Positions 8,166 to 17,708 of a stretch of DNA of 58,210 nucleotides are shown here, piece after piece. Each line of letters opens with the position of its first letter. Positions within the stretch are counted from its first letter, which is position 1. The stretch spans positions 1-58,210 of the forward strand of contig JAEWGR010000113.1 of assembly GCA_023388195.1 (NCBI GenBank), in the 5' to 3' direction. The stretch is from Bacillota bacterium. Lineage in GTDB: Bacteria > Bacillota > Negativicutes > Sporomusales > Sporomusaceae. Made by a program: the position numbers and the translations under genes. The notes below the pieces were generated by a model. That model did not search any database. It worked only from the letters and a program-made list of their open reading frames with translations, and had not been told where the DNA came from.

Positions 8166-11100
8166 TTACGGATCGGCCCGTTCCTCCAGTTCCCCCTCAA
8201 TTGCCAGATACAATTGCTCCAGTTCCTGTTTCGTTGCCGGTTCGGCCTGCCACATACCGCGCCGCTCGGCTTCCAGCAATTTTTCGGTAAGCCGCTGCAA
8301 GGCCCAGGGATTAACAGACTGCATCCACTGCTGCATACTGTGGTCAAGAGCCAGTTTGGCCGCCAGGCTTTCATACATCCAGTCGCGCATAACCTCACTG
8401 GTTGCGTCCCAGCCAAAACAATGGCAGACCAGGGCTGCCAGGTCAGCCGCGCCCTTGTAGCCATGCTTTTTCATACCTTCAATAAACTTCGGGTTTAAGG
8501 ACTCACCCCGCAGTACCCGCCTAAACTCCTCCTCCAGGCTCCTGGTTGCGGCGTGGCTCTGATCGGTGCTGTCACCGATATAACAGCGCGGTGCCTGGCC
8601 GCGGATACTGCGCACAGCGGCATTCATGCCGCCGCAATAGGCATTAAAATCATCAGAGCTGAGCAAATGAACCTCATGATTGTCAATATTTTTTATGGTG
8701 ATATCAAGCGTCCCCAGCCTTTGCCGAAACAGGTGCGGCAGGAATTGCCCCTGCCGGCCCGAGCCATAGGCATGGGCGCCCCAGCGTACATATACCTCAG
8801 CCAGGTCATGCACATTCTCCCAGTTCCTGGCCTCAAGCAGTGCTGCCACCCCGGCCCCGTAACCCCCGGGCGGGCAGCCGAAAATACGGTAGCCGGCCTG
8901 CTGCCAGGCCAGGTCCTTGTCAACTCCTTGTGCCGCCAGGGCAGCGCTGTCCTGTTTCCTGTGCTTTCTGATGAAATTCATCTCATCCGGTTCATCCAGG
9001 GCGGAGACAAGGGCTGTCGCTGTTTCCATCAGCTCGATCGCCTGAAACAGGGTATCCCTGAACAAACCGCTAACCCGGGCCAGCACGTCAATTCGCGGTC
9101 GTTTTAATTCCGGCAGGGCAATGACCTCAACCCCCGTAACCCGCCTGCTGCCTTTTTGCCAGACAGGCCTTACCCCCATCAGATAGAGCAGTTCGGCTAG
9201 ACATTGCCCGTTGGTTCGCATATTAGAATCAGACCACATCACAATACCGATACTTTCCGGGTATTCGCCTTCTTCCGCAATATAGCGGCATATGACCTGT
9301 TCAGCCAGCGTTTTACCGGCTTCCCAGGCAGCGGGAGTAGGCAGATTACCAGGATCGGCCCCGTAAAAATTGCGTCCTGTCGGCAGGATATCGGCCCGGC
9401 CGTTGGTTGGTGAACCGCCCGGACCCGGTTCGACATACTCGCCGTTTAACGCCCGCAGGGTGTTGGTAATTTCCTGCTCTGTAGCTGCCAATTTAACAGA
9501 CAGCTCCACGCATATATAACGTAAAACTGTAGTAAGGTCGCCGGCGCCGGGGCCCGTAAGCCTTAGTTCCCTGATCTGCGGCAGTTCATGCACTGCCGCC
9601 ACAGCAGCTTCGGCAAAATGATGTGCCTGCAGGTACTCAACAATAAGCCGGCCTATATGCCAGATACCATCAGCCAGTTCCGCATAGGTGCCGCTGCCGT
9701 CAGGCAATAGCTCACCGCTTTTTTCTATCAGCTGATAATAATCATAGCCCCGGGCCCGGGCCAGCACCTGGGGCAGGGCCGGCACGGAACCGTTGTCCAC
9801 CCGGGTAAGGGCCAGAATATACTCGGTAAGGGTTTCCGCCTGCGGCGTCTGCCCCAGCGTATGGAGACCCACCCTTATCTGCATATGCTTTAAGCTTTCC
9901 AGATACATATGGATACGCAGGATATAGTCGTCAGGCGTCTCCCCGGCTAGTCCGGGCACATCCTCGGCCAGATGCAGGGCCGCTATTTTTGCTTCAATCT
10001 GTTCACAAACCCGCCCGGCGGCAGCTGATTGTGCGGTTTTGTAGTGAGCATATTCATCCAGCAGGGCCTCCAGTTCAGCTAGCTCTTCATACATGCCGGC
10101 CTGACTCACCGGCGGGCACAGATGACCGATCAGACAGGCCGCCCCCCGCCGTTTAGCCTGGATTCCCTCGCCGATAATAGTGACATAATAGGGATAAATA
10201 TTGGGCAGTGACTGTAACGCCAGCTCGGGATAACAGGTAGACGCCAGCCCGGCATTTTTCCCCGGCAGCCATTCCAGCGAGCCATGAGTCCCCACATGGA
10301 TAACCGCATCGGCCTGCCACACCTCCCTGATCCAGACATAAAACGCGAAATAATGATGAGGCGGCGGACAGGTCGGGGAATGCAAAATCTTGCCGGCATC
10401 CTCGCCAAACCCCCGCGGCGGCTGCACCGTAAGCAAAATATTGCCATTGACCTGTCCCGGCACCAGCAGGCTGTCACCGGCTACAAACACATCACCTGGA
10501 GGCAGCCCCCACTCGCGGGTCAACTCATCCCGGGTCGTCTCTGCCAGCCCATTAAACCAGGTCTGATAGTTGTCCCGGCTCACCCTGCCGGCAGCATGCT
10601 GTATCTGTTCCTCGTTTAAAAACCGCCGGTCATTGGTAACGCCGGCCACTAAGCCCGCCATAAGCTCACTGCCGCTGGCCGGCAGGGTATCGATATGATA
10701 CCCGTTTTTTGCCATGGCCTGCAGCAATGCCACTACGCTGGCCGGGGAATCAAGCCCCTGGGCATTACCGATATTGGCATTGGTGGGGGGATAATTATGA
10801 AAAATGACAGCGACTTTTTTGCGGGCATTATCTGTCTGCCGCAGTTTCGCCCACTTCTCCACCTTACAGGCCAGTGCCGTTACCCGTTCCGGTACCGGCA
10901 AATACCGGGTTTCACCATAATTGCCGGCTTCTTTACTGGAAACAACCCCGCCGTGAATAACACCGTCAAACTCGGGCTGCACCACATTAACTGACAGTTC
11001 CACCGGACCCAGGCCGACAAAACCAGCCTGCCACTCCGCCTGGGTCCGTAACAGGTTATAGGCCTGGATAACAGGCACATTCAAGCTGGTTAAAAAGCCG

Positions 11101-11891
11101 GCCTGGTTCTGTCTGCTTTTGGTCAAACTGACCTTGAAGGTGTTAATCACAGCCGTAACGACAACCTGCTGTTGCCGGTAAAAAAACGTTTCAACCGCCT
11201 TACTGATGCCTGCTGCCGCCAGTTCCGGATTATCCTCCCACAGCCCGAATACCGGCAGCGCAGCAAGCCCCCGGTCTGCCAGCGCCTTGATCAGAGCGTC
11301 AATATAGGCTGTATCCTGCCATATCCAGGATTCGCGGGAAAACAGGATGCCCACAAGCGGCTGGCCTGGCCGGCAAAACCGAGCTTCATATTCAGCAGTT
11401 GACAACAGACCATCTTCTTCCCCAGCCTGAGGATGATAAAGGCCATGCCAGGCGAGCACCCGGGGCGGCTTAAAAACGCACACCGCCTGCCCGCTTTTGT
11501 GGGTCAGCCATAATAAGAGATTTTGATAATTGCTGCTGCCGCTAAAGAGGATATAATTACGGATTTGCCGGATTTCGTCGCTGCTAAAACCCTGAACCCG
11601 GTCGGCAGTGTTGTCGGCAGTTGATATAAAGGCATATAAAGACTGGTTTTCGCGATTTAGTAAGGCAAACGCCCTGGCCGGCAATTCACATTCATAAACC
11701 GGACCCTGCCACAGGAAAATGACTGCAGCGGCTTTGTTAACGATAACAGCATATTGCTCTGACCAGGCAACACTGTCATTGAAGAAAAAGGTCTGCAGTT
11801 CCGGCAAAACCGGGTTATGTTCGGTAAGGTACCGGCCGGCCTGCTGCAGCATGCTCCATTGCCTTTCAACATTTGTAAAAATAACGACCAT
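8166..11891 (-). CDS. cobN: CobN/BchH-like chelatase large subunit 1
   Basis: The 1241-residue protein belongs to the CobN/BchH/ChlH family, the porphyrin- or corrin-binding subunit of ATP-dependent metal chelatases. The family signature HVGTHGSLEWLPGK lies at about 525-540, followed by GEGIQAKRRGAACLIGHL. CobN inserts cobalt into a corrin precursor with CobS/CobT or ChlI/ChlD partners; related HmuS proteins of Bacteroidota are implicated in anaerobic removal of metal from haem. Here it lies between a BtuC permease and a TonB receptor, which resembles the hmu layout more than a biosynthetic operon. Whether it inserts, removes or exchanges metal is open. ATG follows GGGGAG. Confidence 0.88.
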   Translation of the reverse strand: MVVIFTNVERQWSMLQQAGRYLTEHNPVLPELQTFFFNDSVAWSEQYAVIVNKAAAVIFLWQGPVYECELPARAFALLNRENQSLYAFISTADNTADRVQGFSSDEIRQIRNYILFSGSSNYQNLLLWLTHKSGQAVCVFKPPRVLAWHGLYHPQAGEEDGLLSTAEYEARFCRPGQPLVGILFSRESWIWQDTAYIDALIKALADRGLAALPVFGLWEDNPELAAAGISKAVETFFYRQQQVVVTAVINTFKVSLTKSRQNQAGFLTSLNVPVIQAYNLLRTQAEWQAGFVGLGPVELSVNVVQPEFDGVIHGGVVSSKEAGNYGETRYLPVPERVTALACKVEKWAKLRQTDNARKKVAVIFHNYPPTNANIGNAQGLDSPASVVALLQAMAKNGYHIDTLPASGSELMAGLVAGVTNDRRFLNEEQIQHAAGRVSRDNYQTWFNGLAETTRDELTREWGLPPGDVFVAGDSLLVPGQVNGNILLTVQPPRGFGEDAGKILHSPTCPPPHHYFAFYVWIREVWQADAVIHVGTHGSLEWLPGKNAGLASTCYPELALQSLPNIYPYYVTIIGEGIQAKRRGAACLIGHLCPPVSQAGMYEELAELEALLDEYAHYKTAQSAAAGRVCEQIEAKIAALHLAEDVPGLAGETPDDYILRIHMYLESLKHMQIRVGLHTLGQTPQAETLTEYILALTRVDNGSVPALPQVLARARGYDYYQLIEKSGELLPDGSGTYAELADGIWHIGRLIVEYLQAHHFAEAAVAAVHELPQIRELRLTGPGAGDLTTVLRYICVELSVKLAATEQEITNTLRALNGEYVEPGPGGSPTNGRADILPTGRNFYGADPGNLPTPAAWEAGKTLAEQVICRYIAEEGEYPESIGIVMWSDSNMRTNGQCLAELLYLMGVRPVWQKGSRRVTGVEVIALPELKRPRIDVLARVSGLFRDTLFQAIELMETATALVSALDEPDEMNFIRKHRKQDSAALAAQGVDKDLAWQQAGYRIFGCPPGGYGAGVAALLEARNWENVHDLAEVYVRWGAHAYGSGRQGQFLPHLFRQRLGTLDITIKNIDNHEVHLLSSDDFNAYCGGMNAAVRSIRGQAPRCYIGDSTDQSHAATRSLEEEFRRVLRGESLNPKFIEGMKKHGYKGAADLAALVCHCFGWDATSEVMRDWMYESLAAKLALDHSMQQWMQSVNPWALQRLTEKLLEAERRGMWQAEPATKQELEQLYLAIEGELEERADP

Positions 11892-11923
11892 AATCCAACT
11901 CCCCTGTCTTCCTCAGTGTGTGA

Positions 11924-12955
11924 CTACTGTCTGGCTATTGTTCTTAACAGATATAAAAAATACGGGACACCCATCAGGGCAGTCATAATGCCGGTGCGTA
12001 TTTCGTTCGGACAGATCAGCACCCGCCCCAGCGTATCGCACAACACTAAAAATGTGGCGCCGGCCAAAGCACTGAAAGGGAGCAGGATACGGTAATCGGG
12101 CCCTACCAGCAGCCGGGCAATATGGGGTATGATCAGGCCGACAAAACTGATACTGCCACTGACACAGACCGCGGCGGCCGTAATCAGGGAAGCAAGCAAC
12201 AGGATCAGCAGCCGGAAGGGCACAACCGCCATACCTACAGCTCTGGCCTCGGTTTCCCCCAGGGCCAGGACATTCAGCTGCCGGGACAATAACAATAAAC
12301 CCGTAAGTCCTGCGATGATAGGACCGGCGGCCAGGGTAACATGCTCCCAGCGCCGGAAATCAAGGCTGCCGATCGTCCAGAACAGGTACTGCTGCAGTTT
12401 CTGTTCATTCAGACCTGTCAAAATGCCCGCCGTCAGGGCACCGGCCAGAATACTGACAGCCATCCCCGCCAGCAAGAGCGGCATCACCGGAATCTTCCCC
12501 TGCCGCACAGACAGCAGCACCGTCAGGCTGACGGCGACAGCCGCACCGGTGAAAGCGAAAAACGGCAATGAAACCAGTTGGGTAAACCCAATACCGGCCG
12601 CGATGGCAATAACCGCCCCCGTGGCAGCCCCGCTGGTAACCCCGAGCAGGCTGGGGTCTGCCAAAGGATTGCTGAAAATTCCCTGCAGGACAGCCCCGGC
12701 CGCTGCCAGGGCGGCTCCTACCAACAGACCTACCAGCGTCCGTGGCATACGTATGTACCAAAGCAGCGCCTGCTGCTCGAAGGTAAAATCAGCGTCACTA
12801 ATGCCTGGTATATACAGCTGATAAGCCAACACCGCCGCTGTCCCGGCTAACGGAATATCCACCTGCCCCAGGGTAAGCGACAGACTTGTTACTACGAAAA
12901 AAGAAATAATCGAAAGTAAAATTTTGTTTCTATTCTGTTTACATAATGTTATCAA
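11924..12955 (-). CDS. btuC: Corrinoid ABC transporter permease (BtuC/FecCD family), second copy
   Basis: This 343-residue FecCD permease is a clear paralogue of the protein encoded at 4477-5508: it shares WYIRMPRTLVGLLVGAALA, FSNPLADPSLLGVTSGA, a GSLDFRRWEHVTLA loop and GSISFVGLIIPHIARLLVG. About ten membrane helices are visible. It lies downstream of btuF-1 and 32 bases before cobN-1. No ATPase gene occurs in this operon, so it probably relies on the BtuD encoded at 3208-4470. Confidence 0.9.
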   Translation of the reverse strand: MITLCKQNRNKILLSIISFFVVTSLSLTLGQVDIPLAGTAAVLAYQLYIPGISDADFTFEQQALLWYIRMPRTLVGLLVGAALAAAGAVLQGIFSNPLADPSLLGVTSGAATGAVIAIAAGIGFTQLVSLPFFAFTGAAVAVSLTVLLSVRQGKIPVMPLLLAGMAVSILAGALTAGILTGLNEQKLQQYLFWTIGSLDFRRWEHVTLAAGPIIAGLTGLLLLSRQLNVLALGETEARAVGMAVVPFRLLILLLASLITAAAVCVSGSISFVGLIIPHIARLLVGPDYRILLPFSALAGATFLVLCDTLGRVLICPNEIRTGIMTALMGVPYFLYLLRTIARQ

Positions 12956-13012
12956 TATAGTATCCTTCTTATCCCTTTGATCAAACCTTTACTGTTTGTA
13001 AGCTCCACCTGA

Positions 13013-13981
13013 CTAAAAAAGCTCCGGATAGGCAGCTTTGGCAAATATTTCGATACTTTCAACAACATGGTGCGACCCAACATAACGATAGCGGTCAGGA
13101 ATTAGCAATACCTGGTTATTACGGACTGCAGCCACCTGCTGCAGGGCCGGGTCGGCCATAAGCTGCCGCCGGTAGGCGTCAACATCACTACGGCCGTCAA
13201 AATTCCAGGTGGGCAACAGGAATATGTCCGGATTTACGGCAATAATCTGCTCTTTCGAAAGCCGGTTATCGCCTTGCTCCAAACTCCCGGCCCCTTCCCG
13301 GACAGCCCCGTTACGCACATGGGCATAGTTGAATATATCGGCCAGGAGATTGTTTTTATTGCCGATTACCCCGGTAAAATCAAAAGCCATACCGCACTTT
13401 CGCTTATCAGCGGTCACCGGGGCCAGTGTTGCTTCCAGGCGTTGCAGCCGCTGCTCCATCTGGGCAATGAGCAGTTGCCCCCTATCGGCCTCACCCACGG
13501 CGGCAGCAACTGTTTTTATCCGGGTTTTGACTTCCGGCAGGGTTCGGGGGCTTTTGGAAATAAATACAGGTATGCCCGTATCCCGCAGGGTCTGCACCGC
13601 TTCCGGCCGTATTGCACCTGCTGCCGCTATGATCAGGTCCGGCCGGAGCGCGATCAGGGCCTCGGCATAAGGAACAGCCCTATTGGCAACAGCGGCAGCC
13701 TGGCCGGGGGTAATGAACGTAATGCCCGGGTCATCAGCCCAGCGGCTAAAGGCCAGAATCCGGTCCGGGGCCACAAGGTCTACCAGCAATTCATCGGCGC
13801 TATAGGCCAGTGATACAATACGGTGCGGCTTTTCTGGCAGCAGCATAGTGTAGCCGGTATCGTCAGTTACAATATAGCCCATGCCGGCGGCTGGGCTGTG
13901 ATCAGCAGCCGGCCGGGCGGGACAGCCTGACAGAAGCAGGCAAAGCAGAATACTTACGATTGCGTACAAGAACGACTTCAT
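13013..13981 (-). CDS. btuF: Corrinoid-binding lipoprotein (BtuF-like) 1
   Basis: A 322-residue periplasmic binding protein of the BtuF/FhuD/TroA fold with a lipobox LLSGC (Cys20), so it is lipid-anchored and delivers substrate to the BtuC encoded next. Conserved features include PHRIVSLAYSADELLVDL at the start of the first lobe and NPDIFLLPTWNFDG in the second. It is the first gene after riboswitch D. About 30% of positions appear shared with the second BtuF (27461-28417) by eye; the two may bind different corrinoids. Confidence 0.88.
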   Translation of the reverse strand: MKSFLYAIVSILLCLLLSGCPARPAADHSPAAGMGYIVTDDTGYTMLLPEKPHRIVSLAYSADELLVDLVAPDRILAFSRWADDPGITFITPGQAAAVANRAVPYAEALIALRPDLIIAAAGAIRPEAVQTLRDTGIPVFISKSPRTLPEVKTRIKTVAAAVGEADRGQLLIAQMEQRLQRLEATLAPVTADKRKCGMAFDFTGVIGNKNNLLADIFNYAHVRNGAVREGAGSLEQGDNRLSKEQIIAVNPDIFLLPTWNFDGRSDVDAYRRQLMADPALQQVAAVRNNQVLLIPDRYRYVGSHHVVESIEIFAKAAYPELF

Positions 13982-14043
13982 CTTTATTCCTCTTTTTCTG
14001 CCATTAGCAGCAAACTCCTAACCGTAAAACTTGGAGAATTGGC

Positions 14044-14079
14044 AAAACAAAACCCTCCCCGGGCTATCCAGGGAGGGTT
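14044..14079 (-). terminator. Terminator of riboswitch D
   Basis: On the minus strand AACCCTCCC pairs with GGGAGGGTT, with a short CCGG inner pairing, and is followed by TTGTTTTG. It lies between the riboswitch D aptamer and btuF-1. Confidence 0.78.
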
Positions 14080-14130
14080 GCAAACATAAAAAAGCTTATC
14101 TGACTGAAATACAGCCAAAAACCTGCTTCT

Positions 14131-14333
14131 TAATCCCTCCTCATCGCGCGTGAGGCCAAACGGTGATCGTAAGACAGGCAGTGCTTCTGGCTCTGGTTCA
14201 TCGCGCCGCCAGACCTTCCCAAAACGTTCCGTTTCAGTGGTATATTCCTGGCTTTGCTCTCCATTACAGCGGCGGGACCGCGCCGGTTTTGCACCGGACT
14301 TCCCTATTAAGCCCTCAAGGGCACCTGTCTCGG
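14131..14333 (-). promoter_or_regulatory. Cobalamin riboswitch D, upstream of btuF-btuC-cobN-TonB receptor
   Basis: The aptamer boxes on the minus strand are complete: GAGACAGGTGCC, CGCGGTCCCGCCGCTGTAAT, GAGCCAGAAGCACTGCC and a P13 arm CTCACGCGCGATGAGG. The core has GCCGCTG where the other copies have GCCACTG. It begins only about 40 bases after the stop codon of the upstream ABC-2 permease gene, and no clear promoter lies between, so it may act inside the long riboswitch E transcript. Confidence 0.93.
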
Positions 14334-14374
14334 CAATATGTGATTAATTAATAACAGTCGGGCACCAAATCTCC

Positions 14375-15112
14375 TTATTCACTATACCGCCGGTACAACC
14401 ACATATTCCCCATAAAGAAACAGCTGGTCAGCAGTAGCAAGGTCGTCAGGGCGATTCCGGCCGCAGCATCCCAGTATACAGTCCGCAGCAGGGTATTGAG
14501 AATGCCCAGCGGCGATAACTGCGCCAGCACCGTCAGCCAGGCCGGCAGATTCTGCATGGGAAAAAAAGAACCGCTAAAAAAAATCATTGGTGTAATAAAA
14601 AAATTATTTATAAGCGAAACATCATCAGGCATCTTTACAAGCATGCCAGCCAGCATCCCCATACCGGCAAAGCAGCAAGCCCCGAGAAGGCTGCCAAGAA
14701 TGGCAATACCACTGAGACTATGCACGTCAAAACTCACCCAGGCAATGATAAAGACCAGCGCCCCAAATAACATGCCCCGTACAACACCGGCGAGAATAAT
14801 CCCCAGAACGACTTCAAACGGGGAAACAGGGCTGAGCACGAAACTTTGGAAGTTTTTAAAATGCAGACGGCCCACACTGACGGAGGAGGAGGTCTGTTGA
14901 AAGGCATTGGACATAATAGTTACCCCTACAATTCCGCTGGCCAGAAAGGGGACATAGCCGCCATCCACGCTCAGGCGTCCGCCCAGGCCGAGACCGAAGG
15001 AAAACAAATAAATAAACGGAAACATAATCGAGGAAAAAACATAGCCCATCCGGCCGATTCGCTTCCAGAGCACAATCATTTCCCGGTTGAACACCGCATA
15101 CCAGCCCATCAA
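14375..15112 (-). CDS. ABC-2 type transporter permease
   Basis: A 245-residue integral membrane protein with about six helices and the ABC-2 family pattern (FLASGIVGVTIMSNAF, then FFSGSFFPMQNLPAWLTVLAQLSPL near the C-terminus). It overlaps the upstream ATPase gene by four bases, so the two form one exporter-type complex. It is the last gene of the riboswitch E operon. The cargo is unknown; export of a displaced corrinoid fragment, porphyrin or metal chelate would fit the context but is speculation. Confidence 0.85.
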   Translation of the reverse strand: MMGWYAVFNREMIVLWKRIGRMGYVFSSIMFPFIYLFSFGLGLGGRLSVDGGYVPFLASGIVGVTIMSNAFQQTSSSVSVGRLHFKNFQSFVLSPVSPFEVVLGIILAGVVRGMLFGALVFIIAWVSFDVHSLSGIAILGSLLGACCFAGMGMLAGMLVKMPDDVSLINNFFITPMIFFSGSFFPMQNLPAWLTVLAQLSPLGILNTLLRTVYWDAAAGIALTTLLLLTSCFFMGNMWLYRRYSE

Positions 15113-15885
15113 ACCTTCCCCTCCCGCGCCAGTTTGATAAAGGCGGTTTCCAGGGCCGTGGCCGTGCCTTCACTGTGGCCAAACCGGTTTCTGATTCCTT
15201 GCGGGGTATCCAGCAGCGCCAGCCGGCCGGCCTTTAGCATGGCCACCCGGTGGCACAGCCGCTCTGCCTCCTCCATATAGTGGGTTGTTATGACCACCGT
15301 TTTGCCGGCAGCTGCCAGCCGGCGTACAATATCCCACAATTCGTGCCGCACATCGGGGTCCAGTCCGACTGTCGGCTCATCGAGCAGCAATAAACGGGGC
15401 TCCGGCAGCAGGGCCCGGGCAATCAACACCCGCCTGGCCAGACCGCCTGACAAATGGCCGACCCGTTTGGTACGGTATGCCCCCAGCGAGAACTCGGCCA
15501 ATGTCGCTTCCACCCGCTGCGTAATCCGGTCAACGCCAAACAGGCGAGCATAAATCCGCAGGACTTCCTCCACAGTCAGGTCCCGCTCCATGTTATTGTC
15601 CTGAGGGACCAACCCCACCAGCCGCTTCAGCACCGCCGAACGGCTGCCGGCGGCGGTGCCAAAGATTTCGACCCGGCCCCGTTCGGGCCGCGTCAGGCCG
15701 GCAATAATCTTCATCAGCGTGCTTTTGCCGGCGCCGTTCGGCCCCAGCAGCCCGAAGACCTCGGCCTCACGGACACTCAAAGACACATCATCAAGCACGG
15801 TCTGCCCTTCATATTCTTTGCTCAGATTAATTAGCCGCACACTACACCCGGTGTGCCTGCGATTAATTACTGTCATATCCACCAT
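15109..15885 (-). CDS. ABC-2 type transporter ATP-binding protein
   Basis: The 258-residue ATPase has Walker A GPNGAGKST (about 48-56), a degenerate signature LSGGLARR, Walker B LLLLDEPTVGLDP and the switch His in ITTHYMEEAE, matching the CcmA/NodI/DrrA exporter subgroup. It partners the permease encoded immediately downstream. The start could be the listed codon or an internal one, since the first 15 residues precede the usual family start (VRLINLSKEY). Confidence 0.87.
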   Translation of the reverse strand: MVDMTVINRRHTGCSVRLINLSKEYEGQTVLDDVSLSVREAEVFGLLGPNGAGKSTLMKIIAGLTRPERGRVEIFGTAAGSRSAVLKRLVGLVPQDNNMERDLTVEEVLRIYARLFGVDRITQRVEATLAEFSLGAYRTKRVGHLSGGLARRVLIARALLPEPRLLLLDEPTVGLDPDVRHELWDIVRRLAAAGKTVVITTHYMEEAERLCHRVAMLKAGRLALLDTPQGIRNRFGHSEGTATALETAFIKLAREGKV

Positions 15886-15909
15886 CTCTTATTTTTTACA
15901 TGCTGTAAA

Positions 15910-16641
15910 TTATTTGAGCGAAAATGTAATAGGTAATGTGGTAAAACAGGAAACCGCCTGGCCAGTGCTGCGGTTTTTGGCCGGAACAAAACGCCAGCTC
16001 TGGACGGTAGCAGCAGCCGCCTCATCCAGCAACGCGTAACCGCTTGACTGATTAATGCTGACCGCGCCAGCCCGTCCGTTTTCCTTAATTTCAATCCGCA
16101 AAACCACCGTTCCTTGCTGACCGTTCTGCTTGGCTCTTTCCGGATAGGGTGGTTTTCTACTGGATAAAACATTAGGCGGAATAAGTCCTTTGTCGTTACC
16201 GGTTCCCCCGGCCCCGGTCCCGCTGCCGGAAGTTCCGGAACCAGATCCGGTACCGCTGCCGTTGTCGGCACCGCCGGCCGACTCACCGCTGCCGTCAGCA
16301 GACGTATTAACAGCCAAAACCGCCATATCGCTGACAACGACGGCCGGTTCTGGAATCACCTCGTCAGGATCAGCCACCTCTGGCTGCACCTGGCGGACAA
16401 CCGGTGTGGGCACAGGCACTGTAGCCGGCTGACTGGCCTGTACCGGGGCGGCGGCCGCAGCTGCTGCCATCGGTGCCCCTTCAGGCTCGCTGGCTAATTC
16501 CAGTTCAATTATAGTTTCAGGAACCTCCACCGGCAGGAGGGCCTTGAAAGCCAGCCAGCCAACCCCCATCAAAACAATGCCGTGGAAGACCAGCGAAATA
16601 ATCATCGCCTTGCGCCAGCGCGACCCTGTGGCCCATTCCAT
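15910..16641 (-). CDS. tonB: TonB energy-transducing protein
   Basis: The 243-residue protein has one N-terminal membrane helix (about 13-33), a Pro/Glu-rich and Ala-rich linker, a Gly/Ser-rich low-complexity segment (about 113-150) and a C-terminal TonB domain with PPYPERAKQNGQQGTVVLRI and SWRFVPAKN. It passes proton-motive energy from ExbB/ExbD to TonB-dependent receptors. It is encoded next to exbD and exbB, sharing a base at the ATG/stop junction. Its location in a riboswitch-led corrinoid operon suggests dedicated service to the receptors of this island. Confidence 0.93.
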   Translation of the reverse strand: MEWATGSRWRKAMIISLVFHGIVLMGVGWLAFKALLPVEVPETIIELELASEPEGAPMAAAAAAAPVQASQPATVPVPTPVVRQVQPEVADPDEVIPEPAVVVSDMAVLAVNTSADGSGESAGGADNGSGTGSGSGTSGSGTGAGGTGNDKGLIPPNVLSSRKPPYPERAKQNGQQGTVVLRIEIKENGRAGAVSINQSSGYALLDEAAAATVQSWRFVPAKNRSTGQAVSCFTTLPITFSLK

Positions 16642-17051
16642 TACTTATCCTTCCTTTCTGTTGCAATCGCTACCCGCTGGGCCCCGGCCAGCTTCATTTC
16701 ATCAAGCACAGCCACGACTTTCCCGTATTCCGCCTGTTTGTCCGAACGCAGGACAAACACCACATCGCTTTGTTTGCCTAATTCGATCTGCACCCGCCTT
16801 TTCACGAGCTCCAGGGGTATTTCCTCCTGCTCAAACATAACCCGTCCTTCTTTGGTAACCACAACCGCCACACTATGGGGCCGGTCCGACTGAGCCGAGG
16901 CGGCCTGGGGCAAATTGACCGCAATCGTCTGCTGATCAACCATATACAGGGTACTCATAATGAAAAACACCAACAGAAAGAAAATGATGTCAATCATCGG
17001 AATGATCATCAGTTTCGGCTGACGCTCCGACCGCAGATTACGCAGTTTCAT
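16641..17051 (-). CDS. exbD: ExbD biopolymer transport protein
   Basis: A 136-residue ExbD/TolR protein with one membrane helix (about 15-36) containing the family's functional Asp in MIPMIDIIFFLLVFF, followed by a periplasmic domain. It forms the proton channel with ExbB and energises TonB. The gene overlaps exbB by 14 bases upstream and tonB by one base downstream, indicating translational coupling. Confidence 0.93.
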   Translation of the reverse strand: MKLRNLRSERQPKLMIIPMIDIIFFLLVFFIMSTLYMVDQQTIAVNLPQAASAQSDRPHSVAVVVTKEGRVMFEQEEIPLELVKRRVQIELGKQSDVVFVLRSDKQAEYGKVVAVLDEMKLAGAQRVAIATERKDK

Positions 17052-17673
17052 GGCATTTCTCCCGCTTCATCTGCCCCAGCAATAAGACACAGATCCGCTC
17101 AATATCTGTAATCAAGGCGTCGAGGCGGTGATTAAAATAACTGTATATAATCATCGCCAGCGTGGCCACACACAGACCGGAAGCCGTCGCAATCAGCGCT
17201 TCCCCCACCCCACCGGTGATCGCCTGCGGCTGGCCGGATTTAATGTTCATTACACTGAAGGAACTAATCATGCCGACTACCGTTCCTAACAGGCCAAGGA
17301 GCGGGGCAATTGTCACCACCGTATCCAGATGACTCAGATTCGTCCGTAAACGGGCCACCGCCAGGGCTGCTTCTCCTTCCAGCACACTTTCCATATTTGC
17401 ACAGCCGCGCAATACATAATGGATCCCCTTACCGGCAACGGCGGCCGCAACACCATCGGTTTCACGGCACAGTTCATAGGCGGTCTCCCAGTCGCCCCGT
17501 TCCAGCAGTGGTGTAAGCCGGGCTGTAAACCCCTCCATGTCGGTGTCCATCTTTTTGTAATACAGAAAACGCTCGGCCCCGATGGCAGCAACGAGGAAGG
17601 AACAGGCCAGAATCAGATACATAACCGGTCCGCCTTTATAAAATACACTAAAGCATTCTGTGATAAACTCCAT
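17038..17673 (-). CDS. exbB: ExbB/MotA/TolQ proton channel protein
   Basis: A 211-residue protein with three membrane helices (about 15-35, 117-140 and 157-178). It carries the family segment DTVVTIAPLLGLLGTVVGMI and the C-terminal GVGEALIATASGLCVATLAM. It assembles with ExbD and TonB in the cytoplasmic membrane. It is encoded 35 bases after the chelatase D-subunit gene. The combination of chelatase and TonB energisation genes in one run is unusual. Confidence 0.92.
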   Translation of the reverse strand: MEFITECFSVFYKGGPVMYLILACSFLVAAIGAERFLYYKKMDTDMEGFTARLTPLLERGDWETAYELCRETDGVAAAVAGKGIHYVLRGCANMESVLEGEAALAVARLRTNLSHLDTVVTIAPLLGLLGTVVGMISSFSVMNIKSGQPQAITGGVGEALIATASGLCVATLAMIIYSYFNHRLDALITDIERICVLLLGQMKREKCHETA

Positions 17674-17708
17674 GATAATTCCTCCGTTCTTCCGGCCAGG
17701 CCGGTATA

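Noticed and set aside
8166..11891. Assignment of the CobN-like proteins as magnesium chelatase BchH for chlorophyll synthesis.
   Set aside because: No other chlorophyll gene is present, and the setting is corrinoid transport and remodelling under cobalamin riboswitches.
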